64,000 nucleotides of DNA from Desulfovibrio desulfuricans (GTDB taxonomy: Bacteria > Desulfobacterota > Desulfovibrionia > Desulfovibrionales > Desulfovibrionaceae). Numbering within the stretch: position 1 is the stretch's first letter; each line of letters begins with the position of its first letter. This document shows positions 43,916 through 52,454 of the stretch, in pieces. The notes beneath the pieces were generated by a model. That model saw only the letters and a list, made by a program, of their open reading frames with translations. It was not told the origin of the DNA and did not search any database. A program made the position numbers and the translations under genes. The DNA lies in assembly GCF_004801255.1 (NCBI RefSeq), contig NZ_CP036295.1, forward strand, positions 805,001-869,000. The letters are read 5' to 3'.

Positions 43916-45670
43916 TTACAGCGGCCCGGCTCCGTTGCGCAGCTGGCGCATGCCTTCTTCGCCCACATAGCGGCGCAGCTGCTTGTCGGGCGCATTGAGC
44001 AGATCTACCACCAGCAGAGCGTCCAGCGTGCCGAAGGTTCTGTCCTCGTGGAAGGCGGCAATACGCCCGCCCAGCTGCAGGTAGTGTTTAAAAAGTATGG
44101 GCAGGGTGCGCCCGCCTTCCATCTGCCGTACCAGGCTGTTTACGGCCTTGTAGTCCAGGTGTTGGGCAAAGGGCAGCTCTTCGCGCAGCTTGCGGGGCTG
44201 TTTGCCGCGCACAAGGCTTGCCAGGGGGGCGTCCCAGTGGCGCAGGCGCAGATGCCGCCACAGCAGGTCCACAGACTGCTGCCGGTAGTTCAGCCCAATG
44301 CTCGCGGGGCCAAAGAGGGTGCGCACGCTGTTGCGCAGGGCCAGCTGGCCAATGCCCTTCCACAGCAGCAGCAGGGGGGTGTAGTCGCGCTGGTATTCGG
44401 GGCAGACAAAGGCGCGGCCCAGTTCCAGCGCATTGCCGCAATGATCGAAAAATTCCGGATCATATGCAAACAGCGAGGCCGTGTAGAGGTGCTTTTTGGT
44501 GCAGAGGCTGGCGTCGTCGGGGCGCACCACGCGCGCCCTGTACGAACCGGCAATGGCCTTGGCCTGTTCGTCCAGCAGTAAAAGGTGCGAGTACTGGGGG
44601 TCGTAACGGTCTGTATCGCGCTCCTGCCCAGAGCCCTCGCCCAGTGCGCGAAAGGCCTCCTCGCGTTTTCTGGTCAGCTCGTCCAGCAGCAGGGGCGATT
44701 CGTTGCCTTCAAGCAGATAAACGCAGTAGCGTCCTTCGCGGGCCAGCAGTCGGTTTTCCGGCAGGGCCGCCAGGCAGACCATGATGTCCATCTTGGCGGC
44801 CGCAGGGGCCAGGGGGACGCACTGCTCGCCGCGTATGCCCGCATGCCCTTCCGATCCCAGCGCCGAGCGGCACAGGGCAAGGCAGTGGGTGCGCTGCTCG
44901 TGGTTCAGACCGGTCAGAACCTCCGCCGGGATGGCCTCGCCAACAATCATGCGGGCGCGGCTGCCGCGCTGCCGTACCAGCGTGTGGGGCAACAGTGCCT
45001 CGCCCATGTCTTCGCGCAGGGTCGTGGCGGCAATAAACAGCGGATTGCAGCGCACAGACATGTGCAGGGGCACAAAGTTCAGGCCGTGGATGTCGGCTTT
45101 GCGGCCAGCCAGTCTGCTGAGCAGGCGCGACCACGGTTGCTCGGCGATGCCTCGACCCGGCTGCCAGCGGGCCACGCGCCCGGCGGGAAAAATGCCCAGC
45201 GCGCCGCCGTTGCGCAGGTGGGTCATGGCTGTGCGCAATACCGCCGCGTTGGCCGCCGCGCCACCCGAGAGATTCAGCGGCAGCAACATGGGAGCCAGCT
45301 GGGCCAGCTGCGGAATACGCAGCAGCGCTTCACTGGCGAGGATTTTGAGGTCGGGCCGGGCTCTGCCGCACAGGGCGGCCATCATCAGGCCTTCAAGCGC
45401 TCCGGAGGGGTGGTTGGCAAACAGCACCACCGGCCCCTCGGCGGGGATGCGGCCGAGGTCGCCGCGCAGGCAGTCGGGGCTCACATCCAGCGCGGTGAGG
45501 CAGGCTGTGGCAAAGGTTTGAGGGTTGCCGCACTGGGGCAGCGTGTCGGCCATCTTTTCCAGCCGGGCAAAACCCGAAAATTGACGGGCCATAGCGCGGG
45601 CCAGCCGCCCGACGCTTCTGACCAACGGGCGGCCAGGTGCAAGGGGTAAAATATCTGCATTGCCGGGCAT
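43916..45670 (-). CDS. OlsF-like bifunctional acyltransferase (PlsC-type plus GNAT-type domains)
   Basis: A 584-residue protein. The N-terminal half is a lysophospholipid-acyltransferase-like domain with LFANHPSGALEGLMMAAL (near 85-100), matching the NHPxGxLDG active site of the hemolysin/OlsF branch, and FPAGRVARW later. The C-terminal half (about 355-560) is a GNAT/acyl-homoserine-lactone-synthase-like N-acyltransferase with AIAGSYRARVV and LELGRAFVCPEYQ. This domain order is that of OlsF, which makes ornithine lipids in two acylation steps. The product here is inferred; other aminolipids are possible. GGAG lies before the ATG. It appears monocistronic. Confidence 0.78.
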   Translation of the reverse strand: MPGNADILPLAPGRPLVRSVGRLARAMARQFSGFARLEKMADTLPQCGNPQTFATACLTALDVSPDCLRGDLGRIPAEGPVVLFANHPSGALEGLMMAALCGRARPDLKILASEALLRIPQLAQLAPMLLPLNLSGGAAANAAVLRTAMTHLRNGGALGIFPAGRVARWQPGRGIAEQPWSRLLSRLAGRKADIHGLNFVPLHMSVRCNPLFIAATTLREDMGEALLPHTLVRQRGSRARMIVGEAIPAEVLTGLNHEQRTHCLALCRSALGSEGHAGIRGEQCVPLAPAAAKMDIMVCLAALPENRLLAREGRYCVYLLEGNESPLLLDELTRKREEAFRALGEGSGQERDTDRYDPQYSHLLLLDEQAKAIAGSYRARVVRPDDASLCTKKHLYTASLFAYDPEFFDHCGNALELGRAFVCPEYQRDYTPLLLLWKGIGQLALRNSVRTLFGPASIGLNYRQQSVDLLWRHLRLRHWDAPLASLVRGKQPRKLREELPFAQHLDYKAVNSLVRQMEGGRTLPILFKHYLQLGGRIAAFHEDRTFGTLDALLVVDLLNAPDKQLRRYVGEEGMRQLRNGAGPL

Positions 45671-45780
45671 GGGGATTCTCCTGTTCTTGGGCCAGGCTGC
45701 GCGTGGCGGTCTGGCTGGCGTCGTTCCGATTCCTCAGTGATCTTACGTTGGCGAGTGTACTTGTTGCGGATTTTTGCTTG

Positions 45781-46176
45781 TTAACAGTATTCGGTGCAGG
45801 TCTCTTGGAAGACCGGCCCCTGTCTCATCTGAATCATGCCTACGCGCATGTCGTTTTCGAAATTTTGCTGGCATTCGCAGCAGCGGGTGGCGCCTGGCGC
45901 CGCCATGAGGCGGGCGAGGGGTATCTCCTCCCCGCATTCTTCGCAGCGGCGCGGGCCGCCGTGGCGCAGCAGGGTCACAAGGCTCTGCAGCTCCTGAATG
46001 CGCTGCGAGCTGCGTCGCGCGCTGCAATGAGCGATATGGGCGGCCTCAAGCTGGCTTGCCGCGTCAAGTTCGTCCGCGCAGTGCTGGGCCTGAAAAACAT
46101 CGCGCAGCTGGGTAAGTCGGTGCATTTCGTCTTTCAGTTCACCCTGTAGACTTTGCAATGTGTGCACGTTGTCCAT
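45781..46176 (-). CDS. DksA/TraR-family zinc-finger protein
   Basis: A 131-residue protein with a coiled-coil N-terminal half (ELKDEMHRLTQLRDVFQ and later SSQRIQELQSLVTLL). The C4 zinc finger is RRCEECGEEIPLARLMAAPGATRCCECQ, the DksA/TraR signature. It is shorter than E. coli DksA, and its coiled-coil tip lacks an obvious DxxDxA, so action in the RNA polymerase secondary channel is only probable. GGAGG precedes the ATG. It is separated by 110 bases from the acyltransferase gene downstream. Confidence 0.85.
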   Translation of the reverse strand: MDNVHTLQSLQGELKDEMHRLTQLRDVFQAQHCADELDAASQLEAAHIAHCSARRSSQRIQELQSLVTLLRHGGPRRCEECGEEIPLARLMAAPGATRCCECQQNFENDMRVGMIQMRQGPVFQETCTEYC

Positions 46177-46353
46177 GGTCTGCCTCCTTCGGAGTGTCTC
46201 CGATGGTTGAACTGTTGCTCTTGGGGCAGCATGAACGCGCAGGTAGGCGTTACCGTGACGCGCAGGTGAATTTGTGCGTCATGTTGGCAACAAAACCGTG
46301 GAGGCAAGGCTGGAACTGCGAAAGGGAAGGGAGCGGCGCGGGGTGCGGAAAAT

Positions 46354-46384
46354 GAAAAACCCGCCCCGCAGGTGCGGGACGGGC
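46354..46384 (-). terminator. Rho-independent terminator of pdxST
   Basis: CCCGCCCCGCA (46360-46370) pairs with TGCGGGACGGG (46373-46383), with one mismatch. On the minus strand five T residues follow. Confidence 0.8.
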
Positions 46385-46428
46385 TGATGGATGCATGACC
46401 CGCAGGGCGGGCCGGTATCTGCCTGCTG

Positions 46429-47007
46429 TTATTGGCCGCAGAAAGACAGAAAGTAGCTATGCATGCGCGTATCGGGCGTAAGCTCAGGGTGGAAGGATGT
46501 GGCCAGAATGTTGCCCTGGCGCACGGCCACGGCCTGGCCGTCAACCTTTGCCAGCACTTTTACATCCGCGCCCACGCCAATGATGACAGGCGCGCGGATA
46601 AAAACCGCCGGAATCGGGTCGGCTCCCAGCTCGGGAATGCTCAGGCTGGTTTCAAAACTGTCCACCTGCCGTCCAAAGGCGTTGCGGCGCACCGTGGCGT
46701 CAAGTACGCCCAGGCGGGGCTGGTCCGAGTTTTCTATGTCGCGGCACAGCAGGATCAAACCGGCGCAGCTGCCGTAAACGGGCATGCCGTCGAGTATGCG
46801 CTTGCGCAGAGGCTCAAGCATGTTCCATTCGTTGAGCAGCTTGCCGATGGTGGTGCTCTCGCCGCCGGGGATGATCAGGGCGTCGATGCCGTCTATATCC
46901 TTAAGCTGGCGCACTTCGCGGGCCGTCGCGCCCAGGCGGGCAACGGCGGCCACATGCTCGCGAAAGGCTCCCTGAAGAGCCAGAACGCCTACGCAAAGCT
47001 TGGACAT
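46429..47007 (-). CDS. pdxT: Pyridoxal 5'-phosphate synthase glutaminase subunit
   Basis: A 192-residue class I glutaminase that feeds ammonia to PdxS. The glutamine-binding loop is IIPGGESTTIGKL, the catalytic Cys is in VYGSCAGLILL, and the His-Glu pair is FHPELT near the C terminus. The ATG shares one base with the pdxS stop (TAATG), coupling production of the two subunits; a TTG two codons upstream is rejected. It ends with a clear terminator. Confidence 0.93.
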   Translation of the reverse strand: MSKLCVGVLALQGAFREHVAAVARLGATAREVRQLKDIDGIDALIIPGGESTTIGKLLNEWNMLEPLRKRILDGMPVYGSCAGLILLCRDIENSDQPRLGVLDATVRRNAFGRQVDSFETSLSIPELGADPIPAVFIRAPVIIGVGADVKVLAKVDGQAVAVRQGNILATSFHPELTPDTRMHSYFLSFCGQ

Positions 47008-47888
47008 TACCAACCCCGTTCCTGCATGCGCTCGGAGGCAGGAATGGTGGAAATTTCAATGCCCACCATGGGTTCGCCCAGATCGCGGGAGATTTCGGCC
47101 AGCATGGCAAAATCGTTGTAGTTGGTCACGGCCTGCACAATGGCCTTGGCGCGCTTGGCCGGGTCGCCGGATTTGAAAATGCCGGAGCCGACAAACACGC
47201 CGTCGCAGCCGAGGTGCATCATCATGGCGGCGTCGGCGGGGGTGGCGATGCCGCCGGCGGCAAAGTTCACCACGGGCAGGTGGCCCTCTTTGCGCACTGC
47301 GTAGCACACTTCAAGGGGAGCGCCGATTTCTTTGGCGTAGTTGGCGACTTCGGCTTCGGGCAGGCTGCAAAGCTTGCGCACGTCGTCCATAACCTGACGG
47401 CAGTGGCGCACGGCTTCGATAACGTTGCCGGTGCCGGGCTCGCCCTTGGTGCGGATCATGGCCGCGCCTTCGGCGATGCGGCGCAGGGCTTCGCCCAGGT
47501 TGCGGCAGCCGCAGACAAAGGGCACGGTAAAGTCGCGCTTGTCGATATGGTACTTGTCGTCGGCGGGGGTGAGCACTTCGCTTTCGTCGATGTAGTCCAC
47601 GCCCATGGCTTCAAGAATACGGGCTTCAACAAAGTGGCCGATGCGGGCCTTGGCCATGACCGGGATGCTCACCACTTCCATGATGCGCTTGACGATGGTG
47701 GGGTCGGCCATGCGGGCTACGCCGCCAGCGGCACGAATGTCGGCAGGTACGCGTTCCAGGGCCATGACTGCGCAGGCTCCCGCTGTTTCGGCGATTTTGG
47801 CCTGTTCGGGAGTGGTGACGTCCATGATCACGCCGCCTTTGAGCATTTCAGCGAGGCCTGTCTTCAGGCGGATGGTGCCCTGTTCCAT
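47007..47888 (-). CDS. pdxS: Pyridoxal 5'-phosphate synthase lyase subunit
   Basis: A 293-residue TIM-barrel enzyme that makes PLP from ribose 5-phosphate, glyceraldehyde 3-phosphate and ammonia. Conserved stretches are [17 protein letters not shown], the phosphate/lysine site [12 protein letters not shown], the catalytic lysine region [10 protein letters not shown], and [14 protein letters not shown] with the phosphate loop GSGIFKS. AAGGAG lies before the ATG. It has normal family length. Several PLP enzymes lie in the window (GcvPB, TrpB, the adjacent cysteine-lyase-like enzyme, the MocR regulator). Confidence 0.95.
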   Translation of the reverse strand: MEQGTIRLKTGLAEMLKGGVIMDVTTPEQAKIAETAGACAVMALERVPADIRAAGGVARMADPTIVKRIMEVVSIPVMAKARIGHFVEARILEAMGVDYIDESEVLTPADDKYHIDKRDFTVPFVCGCRNLGEALRRIAEGAAMIRTKGEPGTGNVIEAVRHCRQVMDDVRKLCSLPEAEVANYAKEIGAPLEVCYAVRKEGHLPVVNFAAGGIATPADAAMMMHLGCDGVFVGSGIFKSGDPAKRAKAIVQAVTNYNDFAMLAEISRDLGEPMVGIEISTIPASERMQERGW

Positions 47889-48156
47889 ATCTTTCTACTC
47901 CTTCTGAGCCGTGGAACGGCTTGTGATAAATGTCAGCCCGCCGCCCATTCGGCGGCTTTGCTGGCGTGGTTATATGCGAATACGCCGGGCCTGACAATAT
48001 GATGCTGCATGCGCGGCGTGGGCGGCGCGGCGCGTGCGCGCCAGGGCCTCGGCCGCAGCCGGGGGGCTTCGCAAAAAATACGTGGCGCCCCGGCTGCGGC
48101 GGCAAGGCCGCATGGCTGCGTGGTTGTGGAACAGCGCGGTTGCGTGGCCGCCGGGC

Positions 48157-49167
48157 TTAGGCCCAGCTTTTGCGGAAGGTGTCCTCGTAGGCGTACAGAG
48201 CCGGGGACCCCCCCGTGTGCAGGAAAAGGACATTGCTGCCAGCGGGGAGTACGCCCTTGCGGACAAGATCAATGAGGCCAGACATCGCCTTGCCCGAATA
48301 CACGGGGTCAAGCAGGATGCTCTCGGTGCGGGCCAGAAGTGTTACCGCTTCGGCCATGGCGGCCGTGGGCAGCGAGTAGCCGGGGCCGACGTAATCGTCA
48401 TAGGCCACCACTGCCTCGCGCGGAATGTTGACGGCCGCGCCGATGAGGTCGGCGGTCTGGTGCATGAGGTCGAACACGGCCTGCTCCTGCACCGGTTTTT
48501 TGCGGTTAACGCCGATGCCCGTCACAGGGATGTTCATATTGCAGGCCAGCATGCCCAGCAAAAAGCCCGCGTGCGTGCCGGCGCTGCCGCTGGGAACAAT
48601 AACATGGTCAAAGTTGCAGCCCTGTTCAAACATCTGCTGCTGTAGTTCCTGGGCGCATTGCACATAGCCCAGGGCCCCAATGCTGTTGGAGGCTCCCCCG
48701 GGTATTATGTACGGTTTGCGGCCAGCGGCGGCCAGTTTGTCGGCGAGTTTCTGCATTTCCTGCAGCATGGGGCTGCCGCCGGGAACAACAGTGACCGACG
48801 ACACCCCAAGCATCTGGAACAGAAAGTTGTTGCCCGAAGACTGGGGGTTGTAACTGCCTGGCACGCGTTCCTCGAGCACAAGGTGGCAGTCGAGCCCTTC
48901 TTTTACCGCCCAGGCCAGGGTAAGGCGGCAGTGGTTGGACTGCACCGCGCCGCAGGTAATGATGGTGTCGGCTCCCCTGGCCAGCGCGTCGGCGATGCAG
49001 AAGTCGAGCTTGCGGGTTTTATTGCCGCCGCCGGTGCCGGGCAGGGTGTCGTCCCGCTTTATCCATATGTTGACCTTTCCGCCCAGAGCTTTGCTGAATG
49101 ACGGAAGGGGCTCCACTGGCGTGGGCTGTTTGACGTAACCGCGGCGGGGAAACTGTGCAAGGTTCAT
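48157..49167 (-). CDS. PLP-dependent D-cysteine desulfhydrase / L-cysteate sulfo-lyase-like enzyme
   Basis: A 336-residue fold-type II PLP enzyme of the ACC-deaminase/DcyD/CuyA group. The PLP lysine is in GGGNKTRKLDF (near 53-60), the substrate loop is AVQSNHCRLT and the phosphate-binding part is ATGSAG-like, here VPSGSAGTHAG. The stretches DCHLVLEER, ILLDPVYSGKAMSGLIDLVRKG and LFLHTGGSPALYAYED resemble CuyA as much as DcyD. DcyD makes pyruvate, H2S and ammonia from D-cysteine; CuyA makes pyruvate, sulfite and ammonia from cysteate. AAGGAG lies seven bases before the ATG. It follows the symporter and racemase in one operon. Confidence 0.82.
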   Translation of the reverse strand: MNLAQFPRRGYVKQPTPVEPLPSFSKALGGKVNIWIKRDDTLPGTGGGNKTRKLDFCIADALARGADTIITCGAVQSNHCRLTLAWAVKEGLDCHLVLEERVPGSYNPQSSGNNFLFQMLGVSSVTVVPGGSPMLQEMQKLADKLAAAGRKPYIIPGGASNSIGALGYVQCAQELQQQMFEQGCNFDHVIVPSGSAGTHAGFLLGMLACNMNIPVTGIGVNRKKPVQEQAVFDLMHQTADLIGAAVNIPREAVVAYDDYVGPGYSLPTAAMAEAVTLLARTESILLDPVYSGKAMSGLIDLVRKGVLPAGSNVLFLHTGGSPALYAYEDTFRKSWA

Positions 49168-49202
49168 AGTAATACTCCTTGGTTGCAGGCTCATGCGGCC
49201 TG

Positions 49203-49931
49203 TTAGCTATGTGAAGGCCAGAGGGGGCTGACACCTTTGGCTGTATCCACGATGGTTTTTGCCAGAACGTCGGCGGCATCCACTGTGGGCAGGTCGCTGT
49301 GCCCGCTGATGATGCCAAGCTCGGTGCAGGCAACGGCAAGCGCCTGCGCCCCCCGGCTTTTGACGTGCGCGGCTATCTGCGACAGGGCGGCGCGCGCTTC
49401 GGCTCCGGTGTTGCCTGCCTTGACGGCTTTGATGACGTTGAGGAGCTTCTGTTCCTCCTCTGGCGAGGCAAAGACCGGCTTGATGCCGCGCGCGGCGCAT
49501 GGGCCGTCATACAGGTGCGTCAGCCGTACAGCCGGGGACGCCAGAATGCCGAGCTCGGTTACCTGGGGGTACTGCCGCGCCGCAGCCTCCACGGTCAGCT
49601 CGATCATGTTCAAGACCGGAATACGCACGGCATCGCGCACCGCGCCGTAGTAGTTGTGGGCCGTGTTGCAGGCGATGCACAAAAAATCCGCTCCCCAGGC
49701 CTCAAGCCTGCGCGCCATATCGGCCATGCACGGGGCGGGGTCTTCGCCGCCGCCTTCAAGCAGGGCCTTGATGCGCGAGGGAACCTTGGGGTTGATGTCC
49801 ACGATGCAGCGCACGTGGTCTATATCGTCCCGCGCATCGGTGCTGGCGATAATGCGGTGCAGAAGATCCACGGTCGCCTCTGGCCCCATGCCGCCCAGAA
49901 TGCCGACGATTTTTTCCTGTCCGGTGCTCAT
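49203..49931 (-). CDS. Aspartate/glutamate racemase family protein
   Basis: A 242-residue cofactor-independent racemase. Both catalytic cysteines are present: FLCIACNTAHNYY (near 82-94) and LAVACTELGII (near 199-209). The N terminus IVGILGGMGPEATVDLL is typical. It should interconvert the enantiomers of aspartate, glutamate or an analogue such as cysteate. Its ATG shares one base with the symporter stop (TGATG). Position between a transporter and a PLP lyase suggests it prepares an imported D- or L-amino acid for cleavage. Confidence 0.88.
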   Translation of the reverse strand: MSTGQEKIVGILGGMGPEATVDLLHRIIASTDARDDIDHVRCIVDINPKVPSRIKALLEGGGEDPAPCMADMARRLEAWGADFLCIACNTAHNYYGAVRDAVRIPVLNMIELTVEAAARQYPQVTELGILASPAVRLTHLYDGPCAARGIKPVFASPEEEQKLLNVIKAVKAGNTGAEARAALSQIAAHVKSRGAQALAVACTELGIISGHSDLPTVDAADVLAKTIVDTAKGVSPLWPSHS

Positions 49932-51174
49932 CAGGCGCTCTCCATGTTTTCGCGGGTATTGCTGTCGGCAAGATGGCCGCCGCCAAACTTGTTAAGAACA
50001 ATGCAGGCGACCGTATTGCCGTAGACGTTGATGAATGTTCTGCCCATGTCCATAAAGCGGTCCACACCCGTGATGATGCCGATGGCCTCAACAGGCAGCC
50101 CCAGCGTCTGGCAAAGAACTGCTATGACCACCAGAGCGGCGGCGGGTACGTTGGCCGCGCCCTTGTTGGCGATGAGGGTTGTTATGAGAATGGTCAGCAG
50201 CTGCGGGCCGTCCAGGTGCAGCCCGTACAGCTCGGCCAGAAAGGTGATGGCCAGCGACTGGTACAGGGCGGCGCCGTCCAGGTTAAAACTGTAGCCAAGC
50301 GGGATGACGAATGAAACAACTCGTTTGGGAATGCCGCTGCGCTCCAGTATCTCCATGTGTACGGGGAGGGTTACTTCTGAGGAGCAGGTGGTGAAGCCCA
50401 GCAACAACGGCTCAAGGATCTTTTTTGTCGTCTGTATGGGCGAGACGCCCAGAAGCTTGAGAATGACCATAAATACGCAGACGAGAATGACAATGCCGAT
50501 GTAAAATACCCCGATAAGCTTGCCCATGGCCAGCAGCAGAACCGTGCCCTGCGAGGCGACGGCCCAGGCGATGATGGCTGCCACGGCCAGAGGCGACGTT
50601 GCAACGACGCCCTTGGTCATCTTGAACATGGCTTCAAGAATGCCCTCCATGCCCGCAATGACGCATTCGCCTTTTTTACCGACCATGCCTATGCACAGTC
50701 CGAAGCATATGGCGAAAAAGAGTACCGGGATAAGTTTTTGATTGGCCGCAGCCATGATGATGTTGTCGGGGATGATATCGAGGAAAAATTTTGTCCAGTC
50801 GATGTGCGAGGCCAGATTGGCGGGCACAGTGCCCGTAAATTCAAGCGCCACGCCCTGCGCAGGGTGGAAAAAGTGGTTGAGGGTTATGCCGATGACGATG
50901 GCGAATCCTGTTGCCGTGTAAAACCAGAGAAAGGCCAACCCGCCGAGCCTGCCCAGCTTTTTATGTCCTTGCTCATCTTGCTTATGCCAAGGCTGATGGC
51001 GCAGAACACCAGAGGGATGACGATCATCTTGATCGCCTTGATAAAGGCAGTGCCGATGGGCTGAAGGTTTTTGCCGAAATCCGGCCAGGCAAAGCCGATG
51101 ACGGCTCCGACGACAAGCCCCGTCAAAATCTGTGCATACAATGGAAATGACCGTTTTGCGCGTGTTGTGGCCAT
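49931..51174 (-). pseudogene. Dicarboxylate/amino-acid:cation symporter gene split by a one-base frameshift
   Basis: Read in two frames this is a complete DctA/GltP-type symporter of about 414 residues. Residues 1-73 (MATTRAKRSFPLYAQILTGL to ISLGISKMSKDI) lie in one frame. The rest, from LGRLGGLAFLWFYT to the C terminus, lies in another and keeps the substrate-site segments FTTCSSEVTLPVHM, SFNLDGAALYQS and the helix near VDRFMDMGRTFINVYGNT. The shift falls at a run of five A on the minus strand (50958-50962); one extra A restores DIKKLGRLGG. It could be a sequencing error, a true mutation, or slippage on the A run. Substrates of the family are acidic amino acids and C4-dicarboxylates. Confidence 0.85.
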
Positions 51175-51636
51175 ATGCGCCCCAGTGGTTAAGATGTTCG
51201 GATCAATCTTTTCCTTGCCGCCTTATCTGTTCTTGACCTGCAGTCAGCAGGTCGTTTGCTCAATAACCAGGGGGAAGGCTGCTGTACGTCTGCGCGTCTG
51301 CAGCGGTCTTTTTGCTTTCAGTTTTTATTAAATGTTAAATGTTAACATTTTTTGAAACTGTGATGAGTTTTGCGGGAACCGTCAAGGGTAAAATTTCATA
51401 ATTTGCATAACAGGCTAAATATTAACAAATTAATTTTTTATATGCGGGGGATGGTGCAGGCAGGCAAGAGGACTGGGCGTCGGGCTGCACGGGGCGGTGA
51501 TGGCGGCTCTTCGGCGGTTTGCGGCCTCTTGCCCCTCGACCCGGGTCCGCAACTCTGCTAATTGAACAGGACGGCAGGGCTTTGTGCCCGCATCGCCCTT
51601 ACGCCTGGCGCAGCAGGCGTTTCCCTTTTTGAAACC
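51175..51636. promoter_or_regulatory. Divergent control region between the symporter operon and the GntR gene
   Basis: An AT-rich stretch. It holds a perfect 14-base palindrome AAATGTTAACATTT (51337-51350), preceded by a direct TTAAATG repeat, and a similar TAAATATTAAC sequence near 51415. These are plausible GntR operators. No consensus promoter can be fixed for either gene. The real GntR start is uncertain, so the right boundary is approximate. Confidence 0.5.
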
Positions 51637-52398
51637 ATGTTCAGTCAACACATGAAACCCAATCTCTGCACAACATACAGCGCCCAGGTTATTGCGCATA
51701 TCAAGGAATGCCTGCTCAGCGGGGCGCTCAGGCTCGGCGACCCTGTCCGGGAGGCCGCGATCGCCGAAAAGCTGGGCATCAGCCGCGGCCCAGTGCGCGA
51801 GGCTGTCCAGGCGCTGGCGCTTGAGGGTCTCGTGAGCAACCTGCCGCAAAAGGCAAAGTACATACGGCGCATGAGCGCCAAAGAAATTGAAGACAGCTAT
51901 TGCATGGGCGGAACACTCGAAGGCGCGTGCATTGTGCGCTCGTTGCCCTTTATGGATGATGCCGCCATGCGCGAGCTGCGCGAACGGTTTCGGCAGATAG
52001 AAGAGCAGTGCCGCCATGCCTCAGGCCTGTCTGCCCTGAGCGATGTGGACGACGCCTTTCACAACGCGTTGATGTCCCGGTGCGACAACAAGCTGATGGT
52101 GGACACGGCGCGCAAGTCGTGCTGGCATATCTCAAAATTTCTGTACTACAAGATATGGGACAAAATTTTTACGCCAGCCGAATTTTTAAAGCGTCACCTT
52201 CTTATTCTCGAGGCTGTGGAAAGCCGGGATGCCCAGCGCATTGAAACCGTGCTGCGCGAGCACTACGCGGAGTCGGGACGGCGTTTTGGGGCTGTGGTGG
52301 CGGCGGATGACGCGGTGGTTATGTCCAGGGGAAAAAAAGGCGCGACGTCCCGGCAGCGGCAAAAGCGATCCGATGTCTATAGTGAAGAAACCGCTTGA
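51637..52398 (+). CDS. GntR-family (FadR/FCD type) transcriptional regulator
   Basis: A 253-residue regulator if started at the ATG at 51637; a TTG at 51562 and an ATG at 51652 are alternatives, none with a good ribosome-binding site. The winged helix-turn-helix is AAIAEKLGISRGPVREAVQALALEGLV. The C-terminal half is an FCD-type helical ligand domain (DVDDAFHNALMSRCDN, KRHLLILEAVESRDAQRIETVLREHYAE), with the Asp and His positions that often bind a metal and an organic acid. It is divergent from the symporter/racemase/lyase operon, which it probably controls. Confidence 0.85.
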   Translation: MFSQHMKPNLCTTYSAQVIAHIKECLLSGALRLGDPVREAAIAEKLGISRGPVREAVQALALEGLVSNLPQKAKYIRRMSAKEIEDSYCMGGTLEGACIVRSLPFMDDAAMRELRERFRQIEEQCRHASGLSALSDVDDAFHNALMSRCDNKLMVDTARKSCWHISKFLYYKIWDKIFTPAEFLKRHLLILEAVESRDAQRIETVLREHYAESGRRFGAVVAADDAVVMSRGKKGATSRQRQKRSDVYSEETA

Positions 52399-52454
52399 AG
52401 CGTGGCTTGCGCATCGGGCTTCCTCTGGCTATGCTTGGGGACTCAAAAGGAAGT

